A DNA stretch of 64,000 nucleotides, taken from positions 1,268,501 through 1,332,500 of the forward strand of contig JAQTIA010000003.1 in assembly GCA_029433415.1 (NCBI GenBank). Direction: 5' to 3'. Within the stretch, counting starts at the first letter, position 1. Each line of letters starts with the position of its first letter. Origin of the DNA: Acetobacteraceae bacterium ESL0709. Its GTDB lineage: Bacteria > Pseudomonadota > Alphaproteobacteria > Acetobacterales > Acetobacteraceae. This document shows, in pieces, positions 1-8,766 of the stretch. The notes under the pieces are model-generated. The model saw nothing but the letters and a program-made list of their open reading frames with translations, had not been told where the DNA came from and made no database searches. Both the position numbers and the translations under genes were made by a program.

Positions 1-898
1 AACCCGCAAAACGGCGCTCATCTTCCTTAAGGCAAAGTTCCATTAGCCCGACGAAATCAACCTGCTGATCTGTCATGCTCTTGGCACCTGTAACCGTGAA
101 GTTATTATCCTGTGTGTGTTCAACGCCCTTGTCATCAATCGTCCGCACAAGATCAAGCCGCTCATAGAGCAAGAAAAACAGAACAGCAATCACACGCAGC
201 TCAAACCATGGACGTTTCCAGAAAGGCATGACGGCGCGATGATAGGCCAGCCAATTGGCAAAAAGCAGGATATGGCGGCATTCTTCCTGCATCACAGGCT
301 CGAATGTCTCAATCAGTTCCATCGGAAAAAGACCAGCTTTCTCGGCGAGCGCAAACAATCCAAAAGCGAAGAAACTGTCCCAGCACTCCGAAAAACCCGT
401 CACCAAATAAGCCCATTCTGTGTCTTTAGGTTCAATATAGGCTGTCTCGGGTGCCATAGGGATTTTATAGTGCTCAACCATACGGGAGAGCACTTCCTTA
501 TGGCGATTCTCTTCCCACGCATTGCGTGAAATAGCATCTTTAATGTCTGGATCAGTCAGCATATCAGCATAGGCCGCCATACGCAGACGGGCCTTGCCCT
601 CCGTCTGAACAGCAATATCCCAGATCGGCAAAGATGTAATGCGCTTCAATGTTTCTGGATCAAGGTCGGGCCATGCAATAACGGAAGGCTTATATGGGTT
701 GAATGTTTCCCTGAACATATCAGCCATGGCCTTTTTATGTTGAGGCGTCCCCGGCTTAAGAGGCCCCCTGATCGGGCTGCTCCAATGACGGGCCTGATAG
801 TCGGCCTCGGCCAGAGTCTTCTCAGAAGGCTGATCGGGCAGGTGTGAATAAATATCTGCAAGACTTTTTTTTGCGGTATTATTTGTCACGTCACTCAC
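1..898 (-). CDS. Ferritin-like di-iron domain protein (3' end outside window)
   Basis: An open frame runs from a GTG at 898 leftwards off the window edge, giving about 299 residues with no stop. The GTG is chosen because an AAGGAAAGGAG ribosome-binding site lies about 8 bases upstream, just after the clpP stop. Two EExRH-type motifs are visible, EENRHKE (near residue 137) and EECRHI (near residue 210). These are the usual carboxylate/histidine ligands of a ferritin-like di-iron four-helix bundle. A hydrophobic stretch follows near residue 240 (VIAVLFFLL), which could be a buried helix or a membrane segment. It sits 15 bases downstream of clpP on the same strand, so the two are probably co-transcribed. 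The substrate is unknown; iron handling or a di-iron oxidase are both possible. Basis: motifs seen; fold assignment from family knowledge. Confidence 0.75.
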   Translation of the reverse strand, partial: MSDVTNNTAKKSLADIYSHLPDQPSEKTLAEADYQARHWSSPIRGPLKPGTPQHKKAMADMFRETFNPYKPSVIAWPDLDPETLKRITSLPIWDIAVQTEGKARLRMAAYADMLTDPDIKDAISRNAWEENRHKEVLSRMVEHYKIPMAPETAYIEPKDTEWAYLVTGFSECWDSFFAFGLFALAEKAGLFPMELIETFEPVMQEECRHILLFANWLAYHRAVMPFWKRPWFELRVIAVLFFLLYERLDLVRTIDDKGVEHTQDNNFTVTGAKSMTDQQVDFVGLMELCLKEDERRFAG

Positions 899-913
899 GG
901 CGTGCTCCTTTCC

Positions 914-1651
914 TTACTCTGGAGCTGAGGGGTTTCTGATATCGGCTGCCGAGCTGATGATACGGCTGACCAGACCGTAGTCCACCGCCTCCTGAGCTGA
1001 CATCCAGTAATTGCGGTCCGTATCACGAGCAATTTTTTCGTAACTCTGCCCGGTCTCACGCGCGAAAATCCGGTTAAGACGCTCACGCATTTTAATAATT
1101 TCACGAGCTTCGATATCAATATCCGTTGCCGGACCACGTACCCCGCCCATAGGTTGGTGCAACAGGAAGCGGGTATTGGGGAGGCATAGGCGACGATCTG
1201 GCTGGCCAGCAGCAAAAATCAGCGCCCCTGCTGAGGCCACCCATCCCGTACCGATGATGGTAATGGGGGCCATTGTATCCACCAAGCGAATCATGTCATG
1301 AATGGTATCGCCACTCTCGACATGCCCCCCGGGAGAATTTACGTAAATATCAATCGGCTTATCCGAATCGCCTGCCAGTGCCAGAAGACGCGCCGTTACT
1401 TCCTTTGCCAGGCGATCATTAATCCCGCCGAAAATCAGCACTTTACGCTGTTTAAAAAGCCTGTCTTCCATTTCAGGAGACGATTTCCCGGTATCCTTAT
1501 CTTCCGCTTCTCCGTCAGGATCTTCCGGCTTGTCTGGATCTTCTTCGTCAAAACGACTCAGGACAACACATCCAGATGAGGTGTCATTACGCCCCACTCC
1601 GGCCTTGTGCTTACTGTCTCCAAAATCACGATATCGTGTATGCTTTATCAT
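914..1651 (-). CDS. clpP: ATP-dependent Clp protease proteolytic subunit, paralogue with acidic leader
   Basis: Cytoplasmic ClpP-family serine protease subunit, 245 aa against about 200 aa for ordinary ClpP. Residues 1-60 are an extra acidic Asp/Glu/Pro-rich leader, and the ClpP fold begins near Met61. The catalytic Ser lies in GWVASAGA and the catalytic His in LLHQPMGG. At the position of the third triad residue (ERD in E. coli ClpP) the sequence reads TDRNYWMSA, so Asp is replaced by Asn. Listeria ClpP1 carries the same kind of change and depends on a partner for full activity. The subunit may therefore work in a mixed ring with a second ClpP or need allosteric activation (inference). If translation starts at Met61 the product would be 185 aa. 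It is co-directional with the ferritin-like gene 15 bases downstream and divergent from the lipoprotein at 1868. Confidence 0.9.
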   Translation of the reverse strand: MIKHTRYRDFGDSKHKAGVGRNDTSSGCVVLSRFDEEDPDKPEDPDGEAEDKDTGKSSPEMEDRLFKQRKVLIFGGINDRLAKEVTARLLALAGDSDKPIDIYVNSPGGHVESGDTIHDMIRLVDTMAPITIIGTGWVASAGALIFAAGQPDRRLCLPNTRFLLHQPMGGVRGPATDIDIEAREIIKMRERLNRIFARETGQSYEKIARDTDRNYWMSAQEAVDYGLVSRIISSAADIRNPSAPE

Positions 1652-1867
1652 TATTTTATCCTGCGCTCGCTTTTTTCATATGCCAAGAGATAAAGTTTTT
1701 CTTTGCACCATAAAATAATCTTAAAGCCAGCTGAACCCCTCCCCCTGCTTGCGAGAGAAAGAAGAGACGTTTATCGTGTGCTTTTCTTGTCCCCTTAGAG
1801 CATGTCGCTCTATCAATCATTGATTCATGTCATTTTCCGACGCTGTGCTGATGGACTGTAACCTACT

Positions 1868-2857
1868 ATGATCGTCCTTCCTTTCTCCAAACCTGCAGGG
1901 TTAAGGCTGGCAGGCCTGCTTTGCGCCTTTGGTTCCGTAATTACCCTCTCAGCTTGTCAGCATCGTACAGCCAACCAGACCGTTACAGACTGGACTCATG
2001 GCATTATGGGAGGAGAGGTTTATAAACTCAGACCCCCCCCACCTAATTACGACAAGCCATTCCCCAATATTAATATCACACCGAAATATGAGCCCTCTTT
2101 CCCCAGCCAGGACTACCGCAACGCTCTGACGGCGACCCTGCAGGAACATCGCAATTACGCCCAGCGTCTCAGTGCCGCCACAGGCCCCCTGCCTACTGGC
2201 AATAATCCACCACCACCCCCTCCCGGTGGGGGAGAAAACTCGAGCGTCCTGTCCTCGACAGATTCAAAAGGCTCATCAGCACCAAGCCGAACAGCAGACA
2301 AACCCGCAAAACGCCCTCATTCTTCTTCAGCAAACGACATCAAAACATCAGAAAACTCTGACTTTCCCGAACTGAAATACCAACCTATTTCACATGAAAC
2401 ACCCCATGATCTTCCGGCTATCGGCTCTCCTCCCCCTTTGCCGATTGGCTTTGGTGGTTTTAAAATCCCCGCCACTTCGGAAACCATTCGCCCGGATCTT
2501 GACGTCAGGGAGCCGGAAGGCACTCTCATCCGGTTTGCCAGTAATACCGACCAGCCCAGCTCCGGGCAGGAGGATACATTCCAGCACCTTGCCGACAGCA
2601 GCCTGAATACCAGAGTAATCATTACCGGATTTGGGACGACATTAAGTGCTGATGCCGGACTGCAACCATCTGACCAGCAGCAGGAAGTCACATTGGGTCT
2701 TCTGCGTGCCCAGAGTGTTGCACAGGAGCTCGCGAAACGTGCAGTACCTCTCGACCGTATCTTCCTTCAGGCCAGACCCATTGGTGATGGCGTACGCGTG
2801 CTCGTTCAGCCCATCTCTGCATATTCTTTAAGAAAACAGCAGATATACGGTAAATAA
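1868..2857 (+). CDS. Proline-rich lipoprotein with OmpA-like C-terminal region
   Basis: 329 aa. Residues 1-30 form a lipoprotein signal peptide ending in the lipobox LSAC with Cys30. Residues 45-200 are low-complexity and rich in Pro and Ser, including a run of prolines near residue 113, and look like an extended periplasmic spacer. The C-terminal 110 residues (LIRFASNTDQ ... ITGFGTT ... RAQSVAQELAKRAVPLDRI) resemble an OmpA/MotB-type peptidoglycan-associating fold, where an 'R..SVA..L...GV...RI' helix is typical. The usual NxRAE-type signature is weak, so the domain call is tentative. The likely location is the outer membrane, facing the periplasm. It stands alone between divergent clpP and the aminotransferase operon 112 bases downstream. 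Confidence 0.75.
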   Translation: MIVLPFSKPAGLRLAGLLCAFGSVITLSACQHRTANQTVTDWTHGIMGGEVYKLRPPPPNYDKPFPNINITPKYEPSFPSQDYRNALTATLQEHRNYAQRLSAATGPLPTGNNPPPPPPGGGENSSVLSSTDSKGSSAPSRTADKPAKRPHSSSANDIKTSENSDFPELKYQPISHETPHDLPAIGSPPPLPIGFGGFKIPATSETIRPDLDVREPEGTLIRFASNTDQPSSGQEDTFQHLADSSLNTRVIITGFGTTLSADAGLQPSDQQQEVTLGLLRAQSVAQELAKRAVPLDRIFLQARPIGDGVRVLVQPISAYSLRKQQIYGK

Positions 2858-2969
2858 CCCCTTGCTTCAGATAAGAAAGAAGTGAAACATGGTGCGCAAG
2901 TGAGGCCAGAAAGGCACCACTTATCCCGCAACTTAAACCATTGCCCGATACAGGCAAAAAGAGTTATCC

Positions 2970-4199
2970 ATGACTGAAGAATTCCACCGGATCCGTCGTC
3001 TTCCACCTTATGTCTTTGCAGAAGTCAATAAGGCCAAAGCCGCCGCCCGAGCCGCCGGTGAGGATATTATTGATCTCGGCATGGGTAACCCTGACAGCGC
3101 CCCCCCCGCTCATGTTATCAAAAAACTGGCGGAAACGATCCAGAATCCCCGTGTTCACGGCTACTCTGTCAGCCGGGGTATCCCCGGTCTACGGCGTGCA
3201 CTGGCCGCTTATTATGAAAAGCGTTTTTCTGTCTCTCTTGACCCTGAGACCGAAGTCATCGCTACAATTGGCTCCAAAGAGGGACTGGCAAACCTCGCTG
3301 CCGCCATTACCAGCCCGGGTGATACGATTCTCGTTCCCAATCCTTCTTACCCGATTCACCAGTTTGGTTTCATCATTGCCGGGGCTTCCGTCCGTTCCAT
3401 CCCGGCAACACCAGATGAGGATATGTTACGTGCCCTACACAGGGCTGTAAAACATTCCGTGCCCAAGCCGACTGCCCTGATTCTCAATTTCCCCTCCAAT
3501 CCGACCGCTTTCGTGGCAAGCTATGATTTCTATAAAGAAATCGTCGCTTTCGCCCGACGGGAAAATATCTGGATACTTTCGGACCTCGCTTATGCCGAAA
3601 TTTATTTCGGCGAAACACCGCCTCCTTCAGTTCTGTCCGTCCCTGGCGCCAAGGATATTACGGTAGAATTTACCTCCATGTCCAAGACCTATTCCATGGC
3701 AGGGTGGCGTGTAGGATTTGCTGCGGGCAATCCACGACTCATTCACGCCTTGACGCGCATCAAGTCCTATCTTGATTATGGCGCTTTCACACCTATTCAG
3801 GTTGCCGCTGTCGCCGCTCTGACTGGACCCCAGGACTATGTTTCTGACATACGCGCACTGTATAAAGAACGTCGCGACGTTCTGATTCAGGGATTGCATA
3901 ATGCTGGATGGGACGTTCCGCCACCAGAAGGTTCTATGTTTGCATGGGCTCCCATCCCACCGAAATTTGCTGATATGGGCAGTGTTGATTTCTCCAAGCT
4001 CCTGCTCAAGGAAGCCAAGGTCGCCGTAGCCCCCGGGCTGGGTTTTGGTGAGTATGGAGACGGGTTTGTCCGTCTGGGACTCGTTGAAAATACACAACGT
4101 CTGCGTCAGGCTATCCGTTCCATAAAAGGTTTCATGAGCAGGCATGGCGTGACACCACTTGATCCCAAGGAAGCCGATCCGGCTAAAAAACGGTCTTAA
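2970..4199 (+). CDS. PLP-dependent class I/II aminotransferase (AlaC / LL-diaminopimelate aminotransferase-like)
   Basis: 409 aa, close to the usual fold-type I aminotransferase length. The PLP-binding Lys lies in SMSKTYSMAGWRVGF, the aspartate that contacts the pyridine ring in ILSDLAYAEI, and the phosphate-contact region in IGSKEGLANLA. The N-terminal signature (RIRRLPPYVFAEVNKAK, DLGMGNPD) is the one found in AlaC and in proteins often annotated as LL-diaminopimelate aminotransferase. The likely reaction is transamination between alanine/pyruvate or a related pair and glutamate/2-oxoglutarate in the cytoplasm. It is the first gene of a four-gene run with hom 30 bases downstream, then glpX and recJ. 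This order is common in Alphaproteobacteria and supports a role in aspartate-family amino acid metabolism. The exact substrate cannot be settled from the sequence. Confidence 0.88.
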   Translation: MTEEFHRIRRLPPYVFAEVNKAKAAARAAGEDIIDLGMGNPDSAPPAHVIKKLAETIQNPRVHGYSVSRGIPGLRRALAAYYEKRFSVSLDPETEVIATIGSKEGLANLAAAITSPGDTILVPNPSYPIHQFGFIIAGASVRSIPATPDEDMLRALHRAVKHSVPKPTALILNFPSNPTAFVASYDFYKEIVAFARRENIWILSDLAYAEIYFGETPPPSVLSVPGAKDITVEFTSMSKTYSMAGWRVGFAAGNPRLIHALTRIKSYLDYGAFTPIQVAAVAALTGPQDYVSDIRALYKERRDVLIQGLHNAGWDVPPPEGSMFAWAPIPPKFADMGSVDFSKLLLKEAKVAVAPGLGFGEYGDGFVRLGLVENTQRLRQAIRSIKGFMSRHGVTPLDPKEADPAKKRS

Positions 4200-4229
4200 G
4201 ACCAGAACAGAATGAAAGAGTAATCAAGA

Positions 4230-5558
4230 ATGACAGCTACATCCTCCCCTGCTGAAGATACCCCCGTCTTTCCCTCTTTACGTCTGGGTATTGCCGGTCT
4301 TGGCACAGTAGGATGTGGTGTCATTCGCCAATTACAACAGCAGGCGCCTTTATTAAGCAGCCGTGCGGGACGGACTTTGACCGTCACGGCCATCAGTGCG
4401 CGTGATCGCCGTAAAGAACGCGGTCTTGATCTGAAAGACTTCCGTTGGCATGATGATCCCCTTGATCTGGTGCATGACGAAGAAGTTGATTGCATTCTGG
4501 AACTGATTGGCGGGGCCGAGGGGACTGCCCGTAACCTCGTCGAAACGGCCCTTAGAGCCGGCAAACCGGTTATTACTGCCAATAAGGCTCTTATTGCCCT
4601 TCATGGCGATCATCTGACACGTCTCAGCCAATCAACCCAAACGCCCCTCCTTTTCGAAGCTTCCGTCGCGGGAGGCATTCCTGCCATCAAATTGATGCGG
4701 GAAGGATTGGCCGGCGATACAATCAAGGCACTTGGCGGGATCCTGAACGGCACATGTAACTATATTCTCAGCACAATGGAAGAAACAGGCCGGGATTTTG
4801 ATGACGTTCTGAAAGAAGCACAGGAAAGCGGCTTCGCTGAGGCCGAACCCTCTACTGACATTGATGGCTGGGACACCGCCCATAAACTCGCCATTCTGGC
4901 TGGGATAGCCTGCAAGCCTGTCATATTCGATTCTCTGACCGTGGAAGGCATCCGCCATATAACAGCGCATGATCTGGAGTTTGCCCGTAAACTTGGCTAC
5001 CGGGTCAAACTTCTGGGCATGGTGCGCCATCACGCAAAAGGTGATTCTGTCGAAGCATGGGTTCGTCCTTGTCTGATTGCACGGGACACAAAACTGGCCC
5101 ACGTCAATGGCGTCTTCAATGCCCTGACATGGGAAGGCACCTATAGCGGTCCCATGACAATTTCAGGCCGGGGCGCTGGCGAAGGTCCGACAGCCACTGC
5201 CGTCATCGCAGACATCATTGATCTGGCCAGAGGAAACCATCTCTCGCTCTGGGGAAGGGTTACAAAAACAGAACCCGTCAGAACCTGCCCTGTTGAGGCT
5301 CTCCACAGTTCCTTTTATCTGCGACTATTGGTCGATGACACACCCGGCGTCATAGCCGATATTTCCGCAGTCCTGCGCGATCAGGGCGTTTCTGTTCACC
5401 TTATCGCACAGCATGATGCCACAGAACAGCGTGCCTATCTTACCGTGATTACGCATCCTGTCGCCAATAGTGCCATCATCAATGCCGCAACGCATCTGAA
5501 GGCCCTGTCCTCAGTGCATGGCGCACCTCTGATTATCACAATCGAAAGCTTATCCTAA
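4230..5558 (+). CDS. hom: Homoserine dehydrogenase
   Basis: 442 aa. Reduces aspartate semialdehyde to homoserine, the branch point to threonine and methionine. The NAD(P)-binding motif GIAGLGTVGCGV lies near residues 19-30. The family signature with the catalytic Asp and Lys is TDIDGWDTAHKLAIL near residue 210. A C-terminal ACT domain (residues 365-442, DDTPGVIADISAVLRDQGV) suggests threonine feedback inhibition. The length fits the monofunctional ACT-containing class. It is the second gene of the aminotransferase–hom–glpX–recJ operon, and its TAA is followed after one base by the glpX ATG, indicating translational coupling. Confidence 0.95.
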   Translation: MTATSSPAEDTPVFPSLRLGIAGLGTVGCGVIRQLQQQAPLLSSRAGRTLTVTAISARDRRKERGLDLKDFRWHDDPLDLVHDEEVDCILELIGGAEGTARNLVETALRAGKPVITANKALIALHGDHLTRLSQSTQTPLLFEASVAGGIPAIKLMREGLAGDTIKALGGILNGTCNYILSTMEETGRDFDDVLKEAQESGFAEAEPSTDIDGWDTAHKLAILAGIACKPVIFDSLTVEGIRHITAHDLEFARKLGYRVKLLGMVRHHAKGDSVEAWVRPCLIARDTKLAHVNGVFNALTWEGTYSGPMTISGRGAGEGPTATAVIADIIDLARGNHLSLWGRVTKTEPVRTCPVEALHSSFYLRLLVDDTPGVIADISAVLRDQGVSVHLIAQHDATEQRAYLTVITHPVANSAIINAATHLKALSSVHGAPLIITIESLS

Positions 5559-5559
5559 A

Positions 5560-6561
5560 ATGCAAACTTCCTTCCGCCTGACCGGCCGCAATCTGGGACT
5601 GGAACTCGTCCGCGTCACAGAAGCCGCTGCCATTGCCTCTGACCGGTGGACTGGCCGTGGCGAAAAAAATGAAGCTGACGGTGCCGCCGTCAAGGCCATG
5701 AGAGATGCTTTTGACCACGTTGCTGTCAATGGCACCATAGCCATCGGCGAAGGCGAAATGGACGAGGCCCCAATGCTCTATATCGGCGAGAAAGTCGGTT
5801 GCGGAGGGCCCCATGTTGATATTGCCGTTGATCCGCTGGAAGGCACAAACCTGTGTGCACGCAGCCTACCCAATGCCTTGACCGTCATTGCCCTTGCCGA
5901 TAGCGGACAGTTTTTGCACGCACCTGACGTTTATATGCAAAAAATCGCTGTTGGCCCCGACCTGCCAGCAGGCGTTATTGATATTGATGCCCCGATTGAG
6001 AAAAACCTGCGGGAACTCGCCAAAGCAAAAAAGAAGTCCCCCTCTGAACTGACCTTATGCGCCCTTGACCGCGAGCGTCATGAAGAAATGATCGCCAAGG
6101 CACGCGAAGTCGGCGTCAGGGTGCGCCTTATTACTGATGGTGACGTCGCTGCCGTCATTGCCACATGCCTGCCCATGAGTGGCGTCGATATTTACGCCGG
6201 CAGTGGCGGATCTCCCGAAGGAGTTCTTGCCGCAGCAGCCATACGCTGCATGAAAGGCTCTATGCAAGCTCGCCTCCTTTTTGAAGATGACACCCAATAT
6301 CAGCGCGCCCAGACCATGATGAAAGGCAAAGATCCCAAACGTCTTCTGGAACTTGATGATCTCGCTCATGGAAATGTGTTCTTCTGCGCTACGGGTGTAA
6401 CTTCTGGTTATCTTCTGGATGGCGTACAGACATTACCAACTGGCTATAAAAAGACAAATTCTGTCATCATGCGCTCTGAGACGGGCACAATCCGTTACGT
6501 CAGTGCCTTCCATCATATCGAAACAAAACAGCAACAGACCACACTTTTTCATGAGTCATGA
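5560..6561 (+). CDS. glpX: Class II fructose-1,6-bisphosphatase
   Basis: 333 aa, the usual GlpX length. Hydrolyses fructose-1,6-bisphosphate to fructose-6-phosphate in gluconeogenesis and the pentose-phosphate cycle. Metal- and substrate-binding motifs of the lithium-sensitive phosphatase superfamily are visible: IGEGEMDEAPMLYIGE near residue 62, DIAVDPLEGTN near residue 88, and GSGGSPEGVLAAAA near residue 212. It starts one base after the hom stop and ends in ATGA, overlapping the recJ start by 4 bases. The placement between hom and recJ is a known alphaproteobacterial arrangement and does not imply a shared pathway. Confidence 0.95.
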   Translation: MQTSFRLTGRNLGLELVRVTEAAAIASDRWTGRGEKNEADGAAVKAMRDAFDHVAVNGTIAIGEGEMDEAPMLYIGEKVGCGGPHVDIAVDPLEGTNLCARSLPNALTVIALADSGQFLHAPDVYMQKIAVGPDLPAGVIDIDAPIEKNLRELAKAKKKSPSELTLCALDRERHEEMIAKAREVGVRVRLITDGDVAAVIATCLPMSGVDIYAGSGGSPEGVLAAAAIRCMKGSMQARLLFEDDTQYQRAQTMMKGKDPKRLLELDDLAHGNVFFCATGVTSGYLLDGVQTLPTGYKKTNSVIMRSETGTIRYVSAFHHIETKQQQTTLFHES

Positions 6562-8360
6562 TTCTTTCTTCTACGTCGCATGACTCTGTTCTTGGCGTCA
6601 GATCCAGCGCTGGAAAGCGTCAATGGATCTGGCGGCAAGGTGCACTCAGTGAGACACAGAAACGTCTTGTTCTGGCTTTGGTTCAGCAAATAGAGTGCAC
6701 AGAACTTTTCGCTCGTATTCTGATAAGCCGTAACATAGGACCAGACCAGGCAGAGGCTTTTCTTTCGCCGCGCTTGGACCGAGACCTGCCCGATCCATCC
6801 TGTCTTAAAGATATGGATCCTTCGGCGCATCGTTTGGCAGAGGCGGTAGAACGTCACGAAACTATCGGGATTCTGGGCGATTATGATGTCGACGGCGCCT
6901 GTGGAACGGCCCTGCTGGCCAGTGTGCTTAAAGAGATGGGCTGCACTGTCCTGACCCACATCCCTGACCGGATAACAGAAGGTTACGGTCCCAACAAAGC
7001 CGCTCTGGAAGCGTTTATTTCACAGGGAGCTTCCCTAATTCTCTGTGTTGATTGCGGCACAGCGGCTCATGATATTCTTGACGCTTTCGAGGGGCAGGCA
7101 GACAGAATCGTCCTAGACCACCATAAACCCAATGGCACGATGCTTCCCAAAGGCCTTGTGATCAATCCCAACCGGCTGGACTGCACCTCAGCTCTCGGTA
7201 GTCTCTCTGCAACAGGCGTTTCATTTTTCGCCATGATTGCACTCAGGCGTGAACTGAGAGAAAGAGGCTGGCTGGAAAGCCACAAATTCCCCAATCTTCT
7301 TTCACTTCTGGATCTGACAGCACTCGCCACGATCTGTGATGTCATGCCCCTTCGTGGCATTAATCGCACACTGGTAACGCAAGGCCTCAAAGTTCTTAAT
7401 AACGGTCAACGTCCCGGCCTTGCGGCTCTGGCTGAATGTGCGGGAGTACGCGACAAAAGCAATGCCATGGCTTGTGGCTTCGCTCTTGGCCCCCGTATTA
7501 ATGCGGGAGGCCGTATCGCACAGTCTGACCTCGGTCTTAAACTCCTTCTCAGCACCTCAGAAAATGAAGCCCGTCCTCTGGCTGAAAAGCTGGACCAGAT
7601 AAACCGACAGAGACAAACAGTCGAAAGCACTACCCTTCAGGAAGCCATGGACCGTGCTGGACAGCAGGTTGAAGCTGGTCATGCTACCATTTTTCTTCAT
7701 GATGCAAACTGGCACCCCGGCATTGTCGGCATCGTCGCCGGTCGATTGAAAGAACGCTTTAACCGTCCAACTTTGATCGGTGCGACCATTGAAGGCACTA
7801 TCAAAGGCTCGGCACGATCGGTCCATGGATTGGATATTGGTAATGCCATTATCGCCGCGCAGCAGGCAGATCTTCTTCTGGCTGGCGGAGGCCACGCCAT
7901 GGCCGCCGGATTCTCCCTGGAGAGTGAAAAAGCTGAAGCTTTCCATGATTTCATGGATAAAGCCCTTTCTCAGGCTTTGACCCTTCCTCCACAAGAAGCA
8001 TTGCCAATTGACGAGATTTTGAATCTTTCTGGAGCAACAGCTCTTCTGGCAAAAGAGCTCGCCCGTCTCGCACCTTTTGGAAATGGAAATGAAGAGCCCA
8101 TTCTGGCCATAAGCCATGTCAGATGTACGCGCTCTGATCGGATTGGCAAGGATGGAAATACATTACGTGTCACCCTGCAAAGCGAAGACGGACTGACACG
8201 CCTGAAGGGAATCGTCTTTCGTATCGGCGAAAAAGACTTTGCCTCCCTGCTTGAGGATAGAACACGCCCTCTCCTTCATATCGCAGGCTATTTACGGCTT
8301 GAAGAATGGCAGGGAAACGAAAATCTGACTTTTTTTATTTCTGATGTTTCTGCCTCTTGA
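6558..8360 (+). CDS. recJ: Single-stranded-DNA-specific exonuclease RecJ
   Basis: 600 aa. A 5'-3' exonuclease on single-stranded DNA that acts in RecF-pathway recombination, mismatch repair and base-excision repair. DHH-family metal motifs are visible: GDYDVDGACGTALL (motif I, near residue 107), VDCGTAAHD, and LDHHKPNG (the DHH motif, near residue 188). The DHHA1 motif GGGHAMAAGFSLE lies near residue 440. A C-terminal OB-like region with RLAPFGNGNEEP completes the standard RecJ layout. The start ATG overlaps the glpX stop (ATGA), so translation is coupled. It is the last gene of the operon, and tRNA-Glu follows after 41 bases. Confidence 0.96.
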   Translation: MILSSTSHDSVLGVRSSAGKRQWIWRQGALSETQKRLVLALVQQIECTELFARILISRNIGPDQAEAFLSPRLDRDLPDPSCLKDMDPSAHRLAEAVERHETIGILGDYDVDGACGTALLASVLKEMGCTVLTHIPDRITEGYGPNKAALEAFISQGASLILCVDCGTAAHDILDAFEGQADRIVLDHHKPNGTMLPKGLVINPNRLDCTSALGSLSATGVSFFAMIALRRELRERGWLESHKFPNLLSLLDLTALATICDVMPLRGINRTLVTQGLKVLNNGQRPGLAALAECAGVRDKSNAMACGFALGPRINAGGRIAQSDLGLKLLLSTSENEARPLAEKLDQINRQRQTVESTTLQEAMDRAGQQVEAGHATIFLHDANWHPGIVGIVAGRLKERFNRPTLIGATIEGTIKGSARSVHGLDIGNAIIAAQQADLLLAGGGHAMAAGFSLESEKAEAFHDFMDKALSQALTLPPQEALPIDEILNLSGATALLAKELARLAPFGNGNEEPILAISHVRCTRSDRIGKDGNTLRVTLQSEDGLTRLKGIVFRIGEKDFASLLEDRTRPLLHIAGYLRLEEWQGNENLTFFISDVSAS

Positions 8361-8401
8361 CGGCACGGTATAAACTCTTTATCAACCGCCTCACGCCTTT
8401 A

Positions 8402-8477
8402 GTCCCGTTCGTCTAGAGGCCCAGGACATCGCCCTTTCACGGCGGCAACACGGGTTCGAATCCCGTACGGGACGCCA
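8402..8477 (+). tRNA. tRNA-Glu (anticodon TTC)
   Basis: 76 nt with encoded CCA. The acceptor stem GTCCCGT (8402-8408) pairs with ACGGGAC (8467-8473), then discriminator G and CCA (8475-8477). The anticodon loop CTTTCAC contains TTC for glutamate, flanked by a CGCC/GGCG stem. The T arm is CGGG-TTCGAAT-CCCG. The D-arm sequence TCGTCTAGAGGCCCAGGACA is typical of tRNA-Glu. It lies between recJ and an accessory region that begins with the giant autotransporter. Confidence 0.97.
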
Positions 8478-8711
8478 TTCTGTATTGAGTTATCTACAGA
8501 ATGAAATTTGCTACTTTTCTATATATTTTGAGTGTCTTTTAAAGCATGACGATGTAACGCGTTCGCAGTTATAATAGTCACACCAAGCGGAAGACATAAC
8601 ATAGCGCGTAAGATATCATAATATGATGCAACATTTAATGTTTAATTTGCTGTTTTTGCCTTATTTAAAACATAATTTGGCGTTTTATTAACGAAAATTT
8701 ATTCATGTGAA

Positions 8712-8736
8712 GCTTCCTCTCTGAAAGACAGGAAGC
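8712..8736 (+). promoter_or_regulatory. Leader hairpin upstream of the giant autotransporter
   Basis: GCTTCCT (8712-8718) and AGGAAGC (8730-8736) form a perfect 7-bp stem with an 11-base loop, ending 30 bases before the autotransporter ATG. There is no T-run, so it is unlikely to be a terminator. It may lie in the 5' untranslated region and affect mRNA stability or translation (inference). The rest of 8478-8711 is AT-rich and shows no gene; it presumably holds the promoter. Confidence 0.35.
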
Positions 8737-8766
8737 CCCACAAATTATTTTGCAGGATCGAATAAA

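Noticed and set aside
116-529. Plus-strand open frame of 137 codons at the left edge
   Set aside because: The minus-strand frame from the GTG at 898 carries two di-iron motifs and a good ribosome-binding site; the plus-strand frame is its shadow.
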